This document shows positions 31,051 through 42,320 of a DNA stretch of 64,000 bases, piece by piece. Origin of the DNA: Micromussa lordhowensis. Its lineage: Eukaryota; Cnidaria; Anthozoa; Scleractinia; Lobophylliidae. Below the pieces are notes generated by a model. It was not told the DNA's origin, did no database searches, and saw only the letters and a program-made list of their open reading frames with translations. The position numbers and the translations under genes were made by a program. Location of the stretch: positions 14,769,737-14,833,736 of the forward strand of contig OZ026596.1 of assembly GCA_964020085.1 (NCBI GenBank), in the 5' to 3' direction. How positions within the stretch are numbered: position 1 is the stretch's first letter; the number at the start of each line of letters is the position of its first letter.

Positions 31051-32329
31051 TCTTTACGGTGGAAAATTCACATTATCAACCCAGTTGATAAAAACCAATT
31101 TTGACAGTGTTTGTCAACACTGGAGCGTAGTTGACGCAGATGGGAAATGCGATACAGTGGCGGTCAGCGGTGTTCAAACATGTGATATTAAAACAACACG
31201 CTAAATGATTTGCTTCATGTGGAGTGTCTTCGCGAAGAACAGGAGGATTGAATAAAAATATATGGTCAATGGCAAAGATGTCTTTGCAATCCTTCCACCT
31301 ATTTTGGAAATAATTTAATCCATCAACTCTCTCCACAAGTAATCTTTTCGATGAGTGGAAAAGACGGCGCCCTCTCTACGATCATCGCGGTTTCTCCTCT
31401 CGTGGCCATAATGAAAGACAATGTGGAACAGATGAACAAAGTTGGAGTTGCAGCAACGGGAATAGGTATTGACGAAGATATGGACGAAGAAGCCGCAAAG
31501 AACGGTGCGAGATTGGGTGTAAAATAGGGGTGACGGGCCTACACGACTCCTACGGTTCGTGACGTCTGTAAATTGGCTCTTCTGCTTTCGGTATCTCGAC
31601 CTTTCGCTTTGCAGCATTTGACACCTCTGCGATTTGTCATATGCTTATACTTTGTTTGGGCTCATTTCTATTGCAAGATATGTTTTTAAGTCTCTAAGTA
31701 TTGGCTTTCGATGGACAATTTTGAAATATTCCTTCAACATGTTGCTAACATGCATTATATATAAGGTTGACAACTGAAAGCCACAAACAGGCGGTCATGT
31801 TACGGGCCCTGTAGGCGGTCTATAATAGGGTGGGATGCGGACCCACAGGCGTTCTTCTCGCTCGCTGTTTTTCACGCTGCGCCCCAACTAACTGATTAAC
31901 TGAACGCCTGGAAAAAGTTACATAGTCGGACGATGGAATTATATTTTCGTGCGGGAAACGGGATGTAAGAAGGTCGAAATTAAAATTAAAATTCACGGTT
32001 GAAATCTCAAAAACAGAAACTACTTTCCTGGGCATGAAAGCAATTGCAAAGGTGGCAGATTCTAAGAAGAGCCTATTCGCGTTACCCAATCCACGAGTTT
32101 CTTCTATTTGGACCTATTCGTATCACCTACCAGGTCTCATTTAAGGCTTTATCAGAAGACAACCGTTAAGGCTTCCAAGAACAAATTACTTTCAATTTAC
32201 TTTTGAGGAAAACACGGGAAATTCAAAACAAACCTTTAGAATAGAGATTATCCAGTTAGAATCGTAGAAAAACACCTCACAGAAAAAGTGTTACGTTAAA
32301 TTATGGGTTCAATAAGGTTAATCTTTGTG
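31051..32329. other. Intergenic DNA
   Basis: Several overlapping frames up to 100 codons on the minus strand (31076-31617, 31820-32089) show no recognisable domain. The bases after 31040 may be the tail of the retroelement carrying the hairpin. Confidence 0.35.
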
Positions 32330-33965
32330 GAAATTATTTCGGTTAACGAAGTCGCAAAGTGTCTAGTGGACCTTGACATCACGAAAGCCTGTGGTCCCGA
32401 TGGGTTTCCGGCCAGACTTCTTAAAGACACTGTAAAGAATGTGCTAATGAGATAGCCCCGAGTCTTTGCATGATGTTTAACACCTCGCTCAAAACAGCTT
32501 GTTTGCCCAAGGAGTGGAAAGAAGCTAACGTAACTCCTGTTTATAAAAAAAAAGACTCTAAGGCGCTTGCTTCAAATTATAGACCTATCTCCCTTTTGTG
32601 CCTGGTAAACAAAGTACTTGAACGCTGTATCGGGAAAAGTCTCTACCAACATATAAAAAAACGTCATCACCCCATTACAACACGGTTTCATGCAAAATCG
32701 CTCCTGAGTTTCCCAGTCACTGCCAGTCCTACATTCTGTTGGAAAAAATCTGTAACCTCCGGAGTGCCCCAAGGAAGTCTGCTTGGCCCATTACTCTTCA
32801 TCATCTTTATCAATGACCTGCCAAGTGCCCTGCCTGTTGGTTCTCTGACAGCCCTTTATGCAGATGACACCAAGCTGTATGGAAGTATCTAGATATCTAG
32901 ATGCAAATAAATTGCAGCAAGCTTTAACAAACCTAGATTCCTGGAGTCTTCACAATAATATTAATTCCAACGCTTCAAAGTGCAAGGTCTTAACAGTGAC
33001 GCGAAAGAAAAATCCAGTGCGCCATGACTACCTCCGGCTTGGCCACGTTGACTTACAACCCGTGAACGAGGAGACAGATCTCGGTGTCATAATAACAAGC
33101 AAATTAACGTGGGAAACCCAAGTTCTCATGGTCTCTGCTAAAGCGAATAAGCTACTCGGTCTTCTTCGTCGCACTTGTCCCATGCTGACTGACGTCAAGG
33201 TTAGAAGATCCTTGTACCTACAATAGCACTAGTGAAGCCCAAATGAGCTGTGCAACTCAGTGAAGTGTACGTGGTCTCCCAACCTCTTAACTCAAAAGCA
33301 GAAAGCTGAAAGGGTTCAGAGAAGAGCCACACGTTGGATTCTACAAATAAAGCAAGGTGAGCTGTCCTACAAAGAAAGACTGATTCTCCTGGATTTGTTG
33401 CCGCTTACCCGCTATGACTGCGAGGTCAAGGATTTAGTATTTCTTTATAAGTCTTTGTATGGCTATATTGACATTGATATTAGCTTTAGTAAGAATGTTA
33501 GTCCCGGCCATTCTCGACGATCTCAATCAAGTGATATAAAGTACTTGGGGACGCCTTTCTGCAAAACCTATCAGTCCTCCTTCTTTAATCGCAGTATTAA
33601 ATTATGGAACCTCATATGTAAATTAATTCGGCCATGCGACTTTCTAAACATAAAGACTTTTACGAACAGTATAACTAATTTGTTCAAAGATGAATTAGCT
33701 AATGTCTTTGACCCCGACAAACCATGCTCATGGGGTCTTGCACGTAATTGTGGATGCCACTGGCAACAATAGTTTTATATGCACTTGTCTTAAAATTTTT
33801 ACTGATTTGATTGGGAGGTGCCTCGCATCGGACTCCAGGTTTCGTTTGCACCTTTCCTTTTGGTAGTTTTTCTTCCTCTTCTTCTTCTTTTCCATCAGAC
33901 TTTTATCTAAATATTTATCTAGATTGAGACTGAGACCAATAAAGTTAAAAAAATATATATATAAA
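32330..33965 (+). pseudogene. CR1/Jockey-type LINE, internally deleted reverse transcriptase
   Basis: Begins in the RT region with [18 protein letters not shown] and continues [20 protein letters not shown]. It then jumps from the [12 protein letters not shown] segment straight to [20 protein letters not shown], so the part of the palm holding the first catalytic Asp is deleted. The second catalytic box YADDTKLYG is present (~32857-32883). Frameshifts separate three reading blocks. The C-terminus ends CSWGLARNCGCHWQQ at 33772. The 3' UTR ends near AATAAAGTT and an AT-rich tail at 33940-33965. 5'-truncated. Confidence 0.88.
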
Positions 33966-35435
33966 AATTAGAATTGTAAGTTTCCACAATTTTCTAGCTC
34001 TTCCTTTAGTAATCCGTCTATCTACTCCTTTGTTTTTTATGTTCACTCGAGATGGACGCTAACTCGATAACCTCGCGGTTCTATTAGCCTCCATGCACAA
34101 ACTATATACCATTGTCACCTTTGATTGTTATTTTTGTATCTTTTTTCTTTTCTAAGCTAATATTGTAATTTCAAAAATGTAAGTGCAAATAAAGTCAAGG
34201 TGAAGAAGTTGAAGTTTACGTGGACTATAATAATATTAACGTAGGATTTTTGGTGTTTTAGAAGTTTTTAGACCAGTTATCTTTTGTCTGGAAATCTGTG
34301 CAAATAATGCATTCAATAATGTACTTTAGATCATACACCTGGATAAATAACAATTTATACGCGTGTTGAAAAGAATGAATGTATTTGTCGATGAACGAAC
34401 TGAAATGATTCAGGGAAAGAAAACTCAGTTACTTTACACCGCTCAGTCTTAGGCTGAGACTACAAGTAGCAGATGTATAATAGAAACTAATTTTATATAG
34501 ATCACCATTCATGAGCTGAATTATCAAGGCTTCTTGCTGGCTATACTCATTTATATGCAGCTGAATTTATCCAGGCTGCTTTGAGGTTTCAGGCTGACTT
34601 TATTCAGCCTTCTGTCGATTGTCCGCAAGATGATGCAATCATGTTTCCTCGCTAGTATAAGTAAAGTACTCTTATCATTGTAATTCTATTTACATCTCGA
34701 CGATTTATGATTTACGTCGGAGGTGAAGAAAGAAGAATAAACGCCTGAAGTCCAAGTTATACGAGTGCCCTTGTTTCCAGTTGTAGCCGATCCGACGATA
34801 CTTTGGAACCGTGACAAGTAAAGCAAGTGAATTGTTCCGAGCCAATTCGTGAACCGAGTTTATTTCATAGAGTCAAGCACACACGTTTCCAGTCAGTTAG
34901 GTCCCTCGAGGCCCGTTTTCTCCATTTAGGGTTCAGAGCGGAAAAGCCGTTGTAAAGGTGCACCGACCCCGTACCGCCCCCCACCCTTTTTCCAGGTACC
35001 TCATCTAACATCACAGGGGCCCGGGGCGAGTCAAGCCCCACCCGCGGCCAAGAAGCCTGGAACCTGGAAAGCCTATGGTGGAGGAAAAATTTTCCTGCTT
35101 GGAGGATCTTGGAACCATAGCCTGCGAATACTTCCCTCAAAACGACACTCTTGAAATTGCTCGTTAGACTGACCTATTTTTTGAGCGAGAAAGTCAGCAA
35201 AGTATTTCGGGAACTTTGTTCTTTTAGGTTTTTGCTTTGAGCAAAGTGTGCAAAGGCTAGTCTGGACGAGCGCGAGCGTTATATTTCTGTCGGAAATGTT
35301 TTCATGAATTTTGTATATACACTTCGTAGCGCTTCCACTGAATTGGAAATGTGTTTTAAAGCTTCAGTGAATGACAGTTCAATAATCCGCTAATTTAGTT
35401 TGGTTGGAGAATTCCTTTATTTCCGCATTGGCAGC
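33966..35435 (+). promoter_or_regulatory. Upstream region of the TBC1D10-like gene
   Basis: Must contain the promoter/5' UTR of the gene at 35436. The open frame on the minus strand at 34865-35140 has no convincing identity. A GC-richer patch at 34900-35060 could be promoter-proximal, but no specific site is recognised. Confidence 0.3.
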
Positions 35436-35566
35436 ATGGAATTTTACGAGCCACGTTCGCAAAATGTACAGCTGAATGGCGTCACACCAATAGACCCAGA
35501 TGCCCAAAGTACGAATGGCCCCTCTGTGGATCGGTATGGTTTTGTAGGACAGCACAAACAAGCCTC
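35436..35566 (+). CDS. TBC1D10: TBC1D10-like exon 1
   Basis: ATG at 35436 with A at -3 and G at +4. It encodes 43 residues plus two bases, starting MEFYEPRSQNVQLNGV and containing SVDRYGFVG. This matches the DRYGF(I/L)GG signature just before the TBC domain in TBC1D10A/B/C. Donor CTC|GTAAGT is strong. The two leftover bases (TC) combine with the first base of exon 2 to make Ser44. TBC1D10 proteins (EPI64, carabin) are GTPase-activating proteins for Rab35/Rab27/Ras-type GTPases and link to the cortical cytoskeleton. The intron that follows is 13.2 kb. Confidence 0.8.
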
Positions 35567-35832
35567 GTAAGTTCATTTACAATCTTAGTTTTCATTTTTA
35601 GTACAGAGTGGACTATTGGTTGATGTCCGTGAAAGCCATATGGCAGTAAGGTGTAAACTTTAACGTTTGTTTAATTAATTAATTTCAGTTAATTATTAAT
35701 TAGCCTTTGCAGCAAGGGGGTGGAATGGGGTAGGTACTTGTGAGCACTGCGTAAAACATGTTGTACCTGCATTACTTCTTTGATTATTTCACTAAGCTAT
35801 GTATTTGTTTCAGGAAACCCCTTGCTCTCCTT

Positions 35833-37210
35833 CAGGGCTGTCAATAAGATTTGAAGTAGACGGTGATATTTTGAAAGTAGATGGCTTGGGGGCCAGAGGC
35901 CCCTATACAGGCGAGGGGTCTGGGGGCGGGTGATGCCCCCAGTGGGGTACAGGGGCAGAGCCCCGTTGGGGGTTCAGGGGGCAAAGCCCCCGGAAGCAAA
36001 ATGAATTTAACGTTTTGACAATGCCAAAAATTGCCTTTCCTCAGAGAAATTTTCTCACTTCCTGAAAAGAACAGTACTATTAGTATTGATGATTAATCAG
36101 TAACTTTTTTGCAGTTATCCTCAATAAGTTTTGTAATGCCATTTCCAGCATTTTCAAGAAATATTCCCCACCAGAGAAGACAGTCACAATTGAGAGCAAA
36201 ATTTAAAAGGAAGGCAGTGAAATAGGACGATTGTGCTGTAGGGACATGATTTGCACAACAACAACAAAAAAATTCAGATTAGCGATGCAGTGATCGAGCA
36301 CCGTGGGAGATGGTAACTAGTGTCACGCTACTGCAAGGAGTTCTTACATTGTGACCTCGGTAACCGACGTACGTAAACCATGACTGATCACAAGGAAATT
36401 CAACTTTACCTCGGTTATTTCCTATTGTCAGTTGATGTTTACAAAGACAAAAAGTTTACCTAGATAGTAAACTACAAAACTGCAGAAACGCGAATGAATG
36501 AATATGTTCTATAAACAGCTGTAAAATAACTATGGACCAATTTCATCTAAGAAACATTACTAAAATGTTCCTGTTTTGACAAGAAACCGTTGAAATTACT
36601 AAAAGCTGCGATGTGCATGGATATCCTGCAGTTAAACTTGAACTAAACCCAAAGCAGTTCTTACTACGAACTTCCGGCAAACAACGACTTCTGTTTTTCT
36701 GCTGTGCTACCGTGCAAAGGTCATTCCGGTTCAATGACTCTCTTGAAATGCTAATTAATCTCATTAAAAGTTGTCCTGTGCCAAGAAAACGACACTTTCA
36801 GCGAGCCTTGTGGTTGAAGTGTTAAAATGTTGAACACTTGCCTTTTGGCATTTTTAGCAACAAAAAAGTCATCCAGTAAGCCCTTGTTTTTCTTTGCGGC
36901 CATATCGATATCGTAAACACATTTGACTTTTCAGTCACGTGCAATGTCACGCTGAAATGTTATGTAACAGCAGAGAGGGGAACTACTCGGTGTGAAGCAG
37001 GAACTTATATTGGGAAACTTTGCTTTTTGAAAAGCCCGCAATTCACGAATGAGATGCTTTACTTTTCACTTTCTATCGAGGATATGAATCTGCTGGTCAG
37101 ACTTGTCCGTATCTAAACTTTTGGTGTCATTTCTTGATTAAAGTAGCCGGCGATTTTCGTCAGAGAAACCGACGATAATCACCGGCTGCCAGCTACTAAT
37201 GACAGCCCTG
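35833..37210. mobile_element. ~1.4-kb DNA element with CAGGGCTGTCA tips
   Basis: The left tip CAGGGCTGTCAATAAG and the complement of the right tip CAGGGCTGTCATTAGTAG are inverted. CTCCTT flanks both sides (35827-35832, 37211-37216). CAGGG tips recall hAT elements, but their duplication is usually 8 bp, so the superfamily is open. Inside are a GC-rich patch of repeated GGGGC/GCCCC palindromes (35885-36000) and a hairpin at 37146-37186. No transposase is recognised; non-autonomous. Confidence 0.6.
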
Positions 37211-37244
37211 CTCCTTGTGGTACTACTACTACTACTACTAATAA

Positions 37245-37687
37245 GGCCCTCCACAGACTAGGGATTTAGTTGTCGACAACTATTTGTGATCAACAACTAA
37301 AAGTTATCGACAACTAGAAAACGTAGTCTGTGGCGCAAGTTGTCGACAACTAAACCCCAAATTATTAGTTGTCGACAACTAATAGTTGTCGACGGCCTCA
37401 TTTTTTTGCGTTTTTCTAGTGTGTGAAAACTTTTGTTTTAGTTGTCGACTACTTTTAGATCTCCGCGCTATTGTGTCAACGGCTTTCCCCGCCGGCATAT
37501 GCGTAGTAAGCACATGCACATGCGTAGAAAGCTCTTGGTGCCCAATCTCCCTGCGTATCGGTTGCTAAATCAGTATTTGAGCGCCAGTGTGCGGAATCCC
37601 TTTATCGGACTTATTTAGTTGTCGATAACTTTTAGCTGTCGATCACAAATAGTTGTCGACAACTAAATCCCTAGTCTGTGGAGGGCC
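37245..37687. mobile_element. MITE built of TTGTCGACAA palindromes
   Basis: 443 bp. Both ends read GGCCCTCCACAGACTAGGGA then TTTAGTTGTCGACAACTA, giving ~75-bp inverted repeats. The 16-base palindrome TAGTTGTCGACAACTA or close variants recur about eight times within the element. TAA precedes the left tip and follows the right tip, fitting the 3-bp TWA duplication of PIF/Harbinger elements. It lies inside a (TAC)n/(TAA)n tract. Confidence 0.75.
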
Positions 37688-37722
<35 letters not shown>

Positions 37723-38570
37723 GTGACTTCATTTCAGTGTTGAACTTCTAGCTAGCCTGTAATGGGTTTACTAATTGGGGACACTATCCCATGTAAAAAG
37801 TACAATAATCTTTAGAATTTGCAACAATAAAATCTTCAGGCTACAATGACTATATACAATAATATACAATAATGAAGAACATATCTAGAATTCGAAATTT
37901 CAAATCCTTAAGCTACAACTAACTAACACTTATTTAATTAAGATCTATAATTTTTATTCGGCTATAAAATCTATATTTAGCAAGTGCATGTGGGACAATT
38001 TCCATTACAAAAGTCGTTCTCCACCAGGCTAGCAAGATCTCTTTTCCTAATATTGGCCATGAAGGCCATTAATATCTGTCTCTCTCTCTCCTGAGGTAAG
38101 TTTGGACCAAAGTCGTGGTCCAAAGAACATCAATGAATGTTTCCCATGCCTGACACTGTCTAATCGTGGGATATAGAAATCAGGATTTCTCAGATGGTAG
38201 TTCAATGGCGTTTTGCTGAATAAGTCCAGAATATTATTAGGGAGTAACTTATGCTTGACCTTGAACATAAATATTGCTATTTCTTAAGGACGCTTATTAT
38301 CAATTAAGGAAGTAAGATTAGCATGTTTTAATGAGTTGTCGTAGGACTCATTGCAATCATAGAAAACCACCCTGAGACCTCTTTCGTTCACGTGTTCCAG
38401 TTTTTTTTCTATCCGACGCCTTAGAAAAATGCCAGACTAGGTTGCAATATGTAAGTTTGGCTTTGGTGGGATCAGTTTCCTGAGCCTCATTAAAACACCA
38501 ATCAGCCTACTTGCTTTTTTCTCTTGCTTTGTACTCCTCTCTTTAGAACAAAACCAATGTATCAGATGGG
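37688..38570 (-). pseudogene. LINE C-terminal fragment with (ATT)n tail
   Basis: The minus strand reads KASDRKKLEHVNERGLRVVF, then FMFKVKHKLLPNNILDLF, RHGKHSLMFFGPRLWSKLT and, after a frameshift, the CNGNCPTCTC ending. This is the C-terminal block of a CR1-type LINE. A stop interrupts NKRP*EIAIF. The 3' UTR runs to the (ATT)n tract at 37688-37721, into which the neighbouring MITE inserted. Confidence 0.75.
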
Positions 38571-38797
38571 AATAACGCAGAGACAATGAGATATCATTCG
38601 AGGCGTGGTTTAATAATTACACTACACAAATAAGAAATAATACAAAAAGATATATGTTTACCAATTTCTGGCAAATTCAAAACAGTTGAATTAAAGGCTT
38701 AATAAAGGTTTACAACTTCTAACAACAACAGTAGGCGATATAAAAGTAGGTTCTAAGAAAGTAACATACAATGAGCAATAATCGGTTTGTGTAAATG

Positions 38798-38954
38798 TTG
38801 CAGGTCAAAATGAAATTCGGGTTAAAATGAAATTCCTGTGTCTATTAACCCTAATTATTCATGGATCATGAATAATTATGGTTAGAAGACAAAGGAAATT
38901 GAGACTCAAACTAGGTTAATTTCATTTTAACCTGAATTTCATTTTGACCTGCAA
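38798..38954. repeat. 157-bp near-palindrome
   Basis: TTGCAGGTCAAAATGAAATT is mirrored by AATTTCATTTTGACCTGCAA at the right end. A second inverted pair (AACCCTAATTATTCATG / CATGAATAATTATGGTT) forms the centre. Each arm also contains an internal direct repeat AAAATGAAATTC. Confidence 0.8.
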
Positions 38955-39119
38955 TATAAACAAAGAAACATTTTACAGTTATGAGGATGAGAACAACATG
39001 TTCAGCATATTAGCTCTTCTCTAAGACATACTGCGATGAAACTAACAAAAACCAAATGCAATATTAATAGTTCTTTTGTCCACAATAACTGGAAAATATG
39101 TTAATTCTCATAAACTGAC

Positions 39120-39540
39120 TTAATCCTCTTCGCTCCAACTGGAGCATAGGGCTTCCACCACAGCCTTCCATCGGACCCGATTTTTTGCTGTCTGTTTCAC
39201 TTCATCCCATGACATCCCCAAGTCCTCACATTCTTTCCGGATTGTCCTTCTCCAAGACTTCTTAGGTCTGCCCTTCCGCCTGACCCCTTGAAGGTTCCAC
39301 TCAAGGGACAGGCGGGTGATGTTAGTGGTAGGCTTTCTCAAAGTGTGGCCGATCCATCGCCATTTTCTTCTCCGTATGGTGACTTAAGTCTTCTCTTGCT
39401 TTGTACGCTGCCACAGCTCCTCATTCGAGATCTTTTTAGGCCACATAAAAGACTACTATAAAACAGGCTAATTAACTCATTGGTACTCGCCAAGCCATGT
39501 GCCCCAGATGCTATTTTTGTGAAGAATGAAATCAATCTTG
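39120..39540 (-). pseudogene. Non-LTR retroelement C-terminal fragment
   Basis: The minus strand reads (before a frameshift) RRRKWRWIGHTLRKPTTN, then GVRRKGRPKKSWRRTIRKE and ALCSSWSEED stop at 39120. This Gly-Arg-Pro-Lys-x-x-Trp-Arg-Arg block is a common C-terminus of RTE-like reverse-transcriptase polyproteins. A fragment only. Confidence 0.7.
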
Positions 39541-40725
39541 GGGCAATAGCTTGACAAGCAGGTGATGTTACATATCACAAAAGCTATAAAAAGGTGGGAA
39601 ATGTTTGTTCCTTTCCCATGGCCTGTTACCTTGTCAGGAACAACCAATATTCACTCTGAAAGTATGTGTAGAATAATAAGCATTAGTGTCAACTACATAT
39701 TAGGTGGAAGGTACATTTCATACAAGATCACACACTAACGTTGAGTGCTTTTCCTTGTGGTGGAACCCTAACATGTCATAGTCGTGCGTTTAAGCATTAT
39801 TAATGCGACACAAGAACGCTACTGTGACTGTGTATCTTTTGGAATTACGCCTAACTTGGCCCAAGAAATATCATCTATTGTTTCCAAACTATGCTAGCGT
39901 GTTAATTTCATCCTTTAATTGTCTCTATTAAAGAGACCAAAAAGTTCTTATCCGGAATCAAAACTATCCTAATTAAGTGCCTATTAAAACTTGTAAATTG
40001 TAACAGAAAACCTTGCAACTGCTCAAATGTTGCTGTAGACTCCATGGCACCTACTGAAAGCGTACATTATGTAAATTAATTTAATCAGTCTTTGAGGGGA
40101 CTCGGTCACAGATAGAGGATTTTACTTTCATTACTTCTCGTTGAACGCTGCTTAGTTGTATTAATCAATATAACTAGATGTAGCTCTCGCTAAGTGCCAA
40201 CGAGCAACCATTCAAAACAAATACTAATTTGGAGCTGAAAACAGGGTCATGCTTTGTGCACGTCACTTTCTTGTAGTCAAGTATTCACGTCAAATGTCTT
40301 AAATTGTGATGTAAATATTTCTTTGATCGCTTTTTGCTGCGGTGACAAAGTTGGCTCACTAGCCGATGTCGAGTTTACTCTCGTGTGGTGTGGGTCTCTG
40401 GCCGATAGTTTGTTACAGTTGTCGTTTGTTTTAGCTTTGATTTAATTCAGGCTAGTTCTTTGATTGCTTGATGTCTGCTGCCTTGTCTAGATTTGGCACA
40501 CTGGCCGAGTTTGGCACGTTGGCCGAGTACTCTTTTGGCTCGCTGGCCGATTGTTGAGCTTGCTAGCTCGATGAATATACCACTGACAATGTCACTTAAC
40601 TAAAGTACACTCACTTAGAATTGGAAATAAAAACAAATAAACCTTACAAAAGCAGGTAAAAATTAGGGTGTCACGCAAACCTAAGGCCCCTCGAATTATT
40701 TTTTTAAGAAAATATCTATATTGTA
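39541..40725. other. Intron 1 DNA
   Basis: No exon recognised. A short, worn repeat of TTGGCNCNNTGGCCGAG lies at 40491-40556, with looser copies at 40351 and 40395. Confidence 0.4.
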
Positions 40726-41330
40726 AACTCGTCTCCCTGCTCGTATCACGTTTTGTTTTATGGTCATGCAATGTTCATAGGTAGCAGCCCGAAAGAAGCG
40801 AGATATTTATCTTCTCCGGTTTATCGCTGTCCGGTTTATCGCTTGCAAGGTTTAAAATAACAGCCAATATTTAATTTTGACGGCATTTGCTGGCGAATTT
40901 TTTACCGAAGAAGTAAAAGACACAGAGTCGCTATAATGTTGTTCAAATTGAAGTCAGTTTGTATCAACCAGACGCGACAGCGATAAACCGAAGAAGATAA
41001 ATATCTGGCTGTTGCCTTTGAACATTGTGTTACCATAAAACACTTTCGATTCGGTGATAAGATTGAGACGAGTTTAAACCTTTTTTTTCTTTGTTTTTTT
41101 CCAGGGGTCTGAGTTTTCAGGATCTTCGTTGGGTGTCATAAAAACTCAGACCCCAGAAAACAAATAAAGAAAAAAAATTAAACTCGATCTTATCACCTAA
41201 AATCTCTTATGGTCTCGCAATGTTCATAGGCGTCAACAGTCAGAAAGGTCGAGTTATTTATCTTTTCCGGTTTATCGCCGTGCTGTGAGTGTCGCGTCCC
41301 GTGGTTACAAAAGCTGACTTCAATTTGAAC
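40726..41330. repeat. Chain of alternating inverted repeats
   Basis: The arm at 40726-40842 (AAACTCGTCTC... TTCATAGG... CGGTTTATCGCTGTC) is inverted at 40973-41076. A second hairpin, 41058-41208 (GATAAGATTGAG / CTCGATCTTATC around CAGGGGTCTGAGTTTT and its complement), follows. A third copy of the first arm (41215-41310) is again in the first orientation. Confidence 0.65.
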
Positions 41331-42311
41331 ATTATAGCCACTCTGCTCTAATTTCTAATTCTTCGCCGGGTAAAAAAATTCGCCGGCAAATGTCCTCAAA
41401 CTTGATTTCAACTCCGCTCGATGAATGTCAAAGCTGGTGAGCTCGACGCTCAGAGCTATGCGGCCTTGACGTCACAATCTCTGCGCGCTACGATTGGCCC
41501 GTTGCATGTCTTTTCCACTACGTCATTGGAATCTCAGGAATCTTACCTTACAACAGGAATGTTACCTTACAAACATTTCTCTCGATCACTCGAGATTTTT
41601 TCCGCCTAGACAATACTCTCGCACGGCTCTATAATGCAGCCGCCTCGCCAGCCTCGCGTCTTCGCTCGGCTGGCTCGTTGGCAATAAAATGGTGTATTAA
41701 ATTTAAGTGGTTTTATTGTTATTGCCAGAGGTAGCAGCAGAATGTGCTGTTCCATGACAATTTGATAATTAGATTAGTTCTTGTTTATTCTGTCAAAAGA
41801 AAGATGGCATGTTAAATGAAACAAATTTTTCTTCTTCCAGTTCTTCATTCAACATTCCACTTCTATTTATCTCCAGTTGTGTAAAAATATAAGCACATCT
41901 TTAGTGTGTTTTTGAGAAAACAGGGATTTTTTTATCCCTTTGCAAGGATAACAATAATATCTAGTTAAGAGTGCTTGCGTGAAAAGTAAAATTGTCGCGT
42001 CCACTACTTAAAATGAGCGAAAATCAACATAAAACACCCCAACAGTAAATTCAAGTTAGTGGTGTCTTGACAAAGAGGAATTACTTATAAGCTATGCTTT
42101 GATTGTGAATGAAAATACACACGACACATGCACACTGCTAAGATTATGTTTCATCAAAACTCCTAGCTGACTAGCAAGGTCAATACAAACCAGGAGTGAA
42201 CTGTAAGGGTTATATAGTAACTGTGTTATGGGTACTGCCTCAGAGCTATATATTATACACTCTGCACTATCTGAGATTGTCTCACTAGTTTATATAATCA
42301 CTAGAAATAAA
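41331..42311. other. Intron 1 DNA
   Basis: No gene or well-bounded repeat recognised. Confidence 0.4.
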
Positions 42312-42320
42312 TGAGTCAAA

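Noticed and set aside
34865..35140. 91-codon open frame on the minus strand upstream of TBC1D10 exon 1.
   Set aside because: Contains stretches I associate with repeat-derived predictions in coral genomes, with no domain. Kept only as part of the upstream region.
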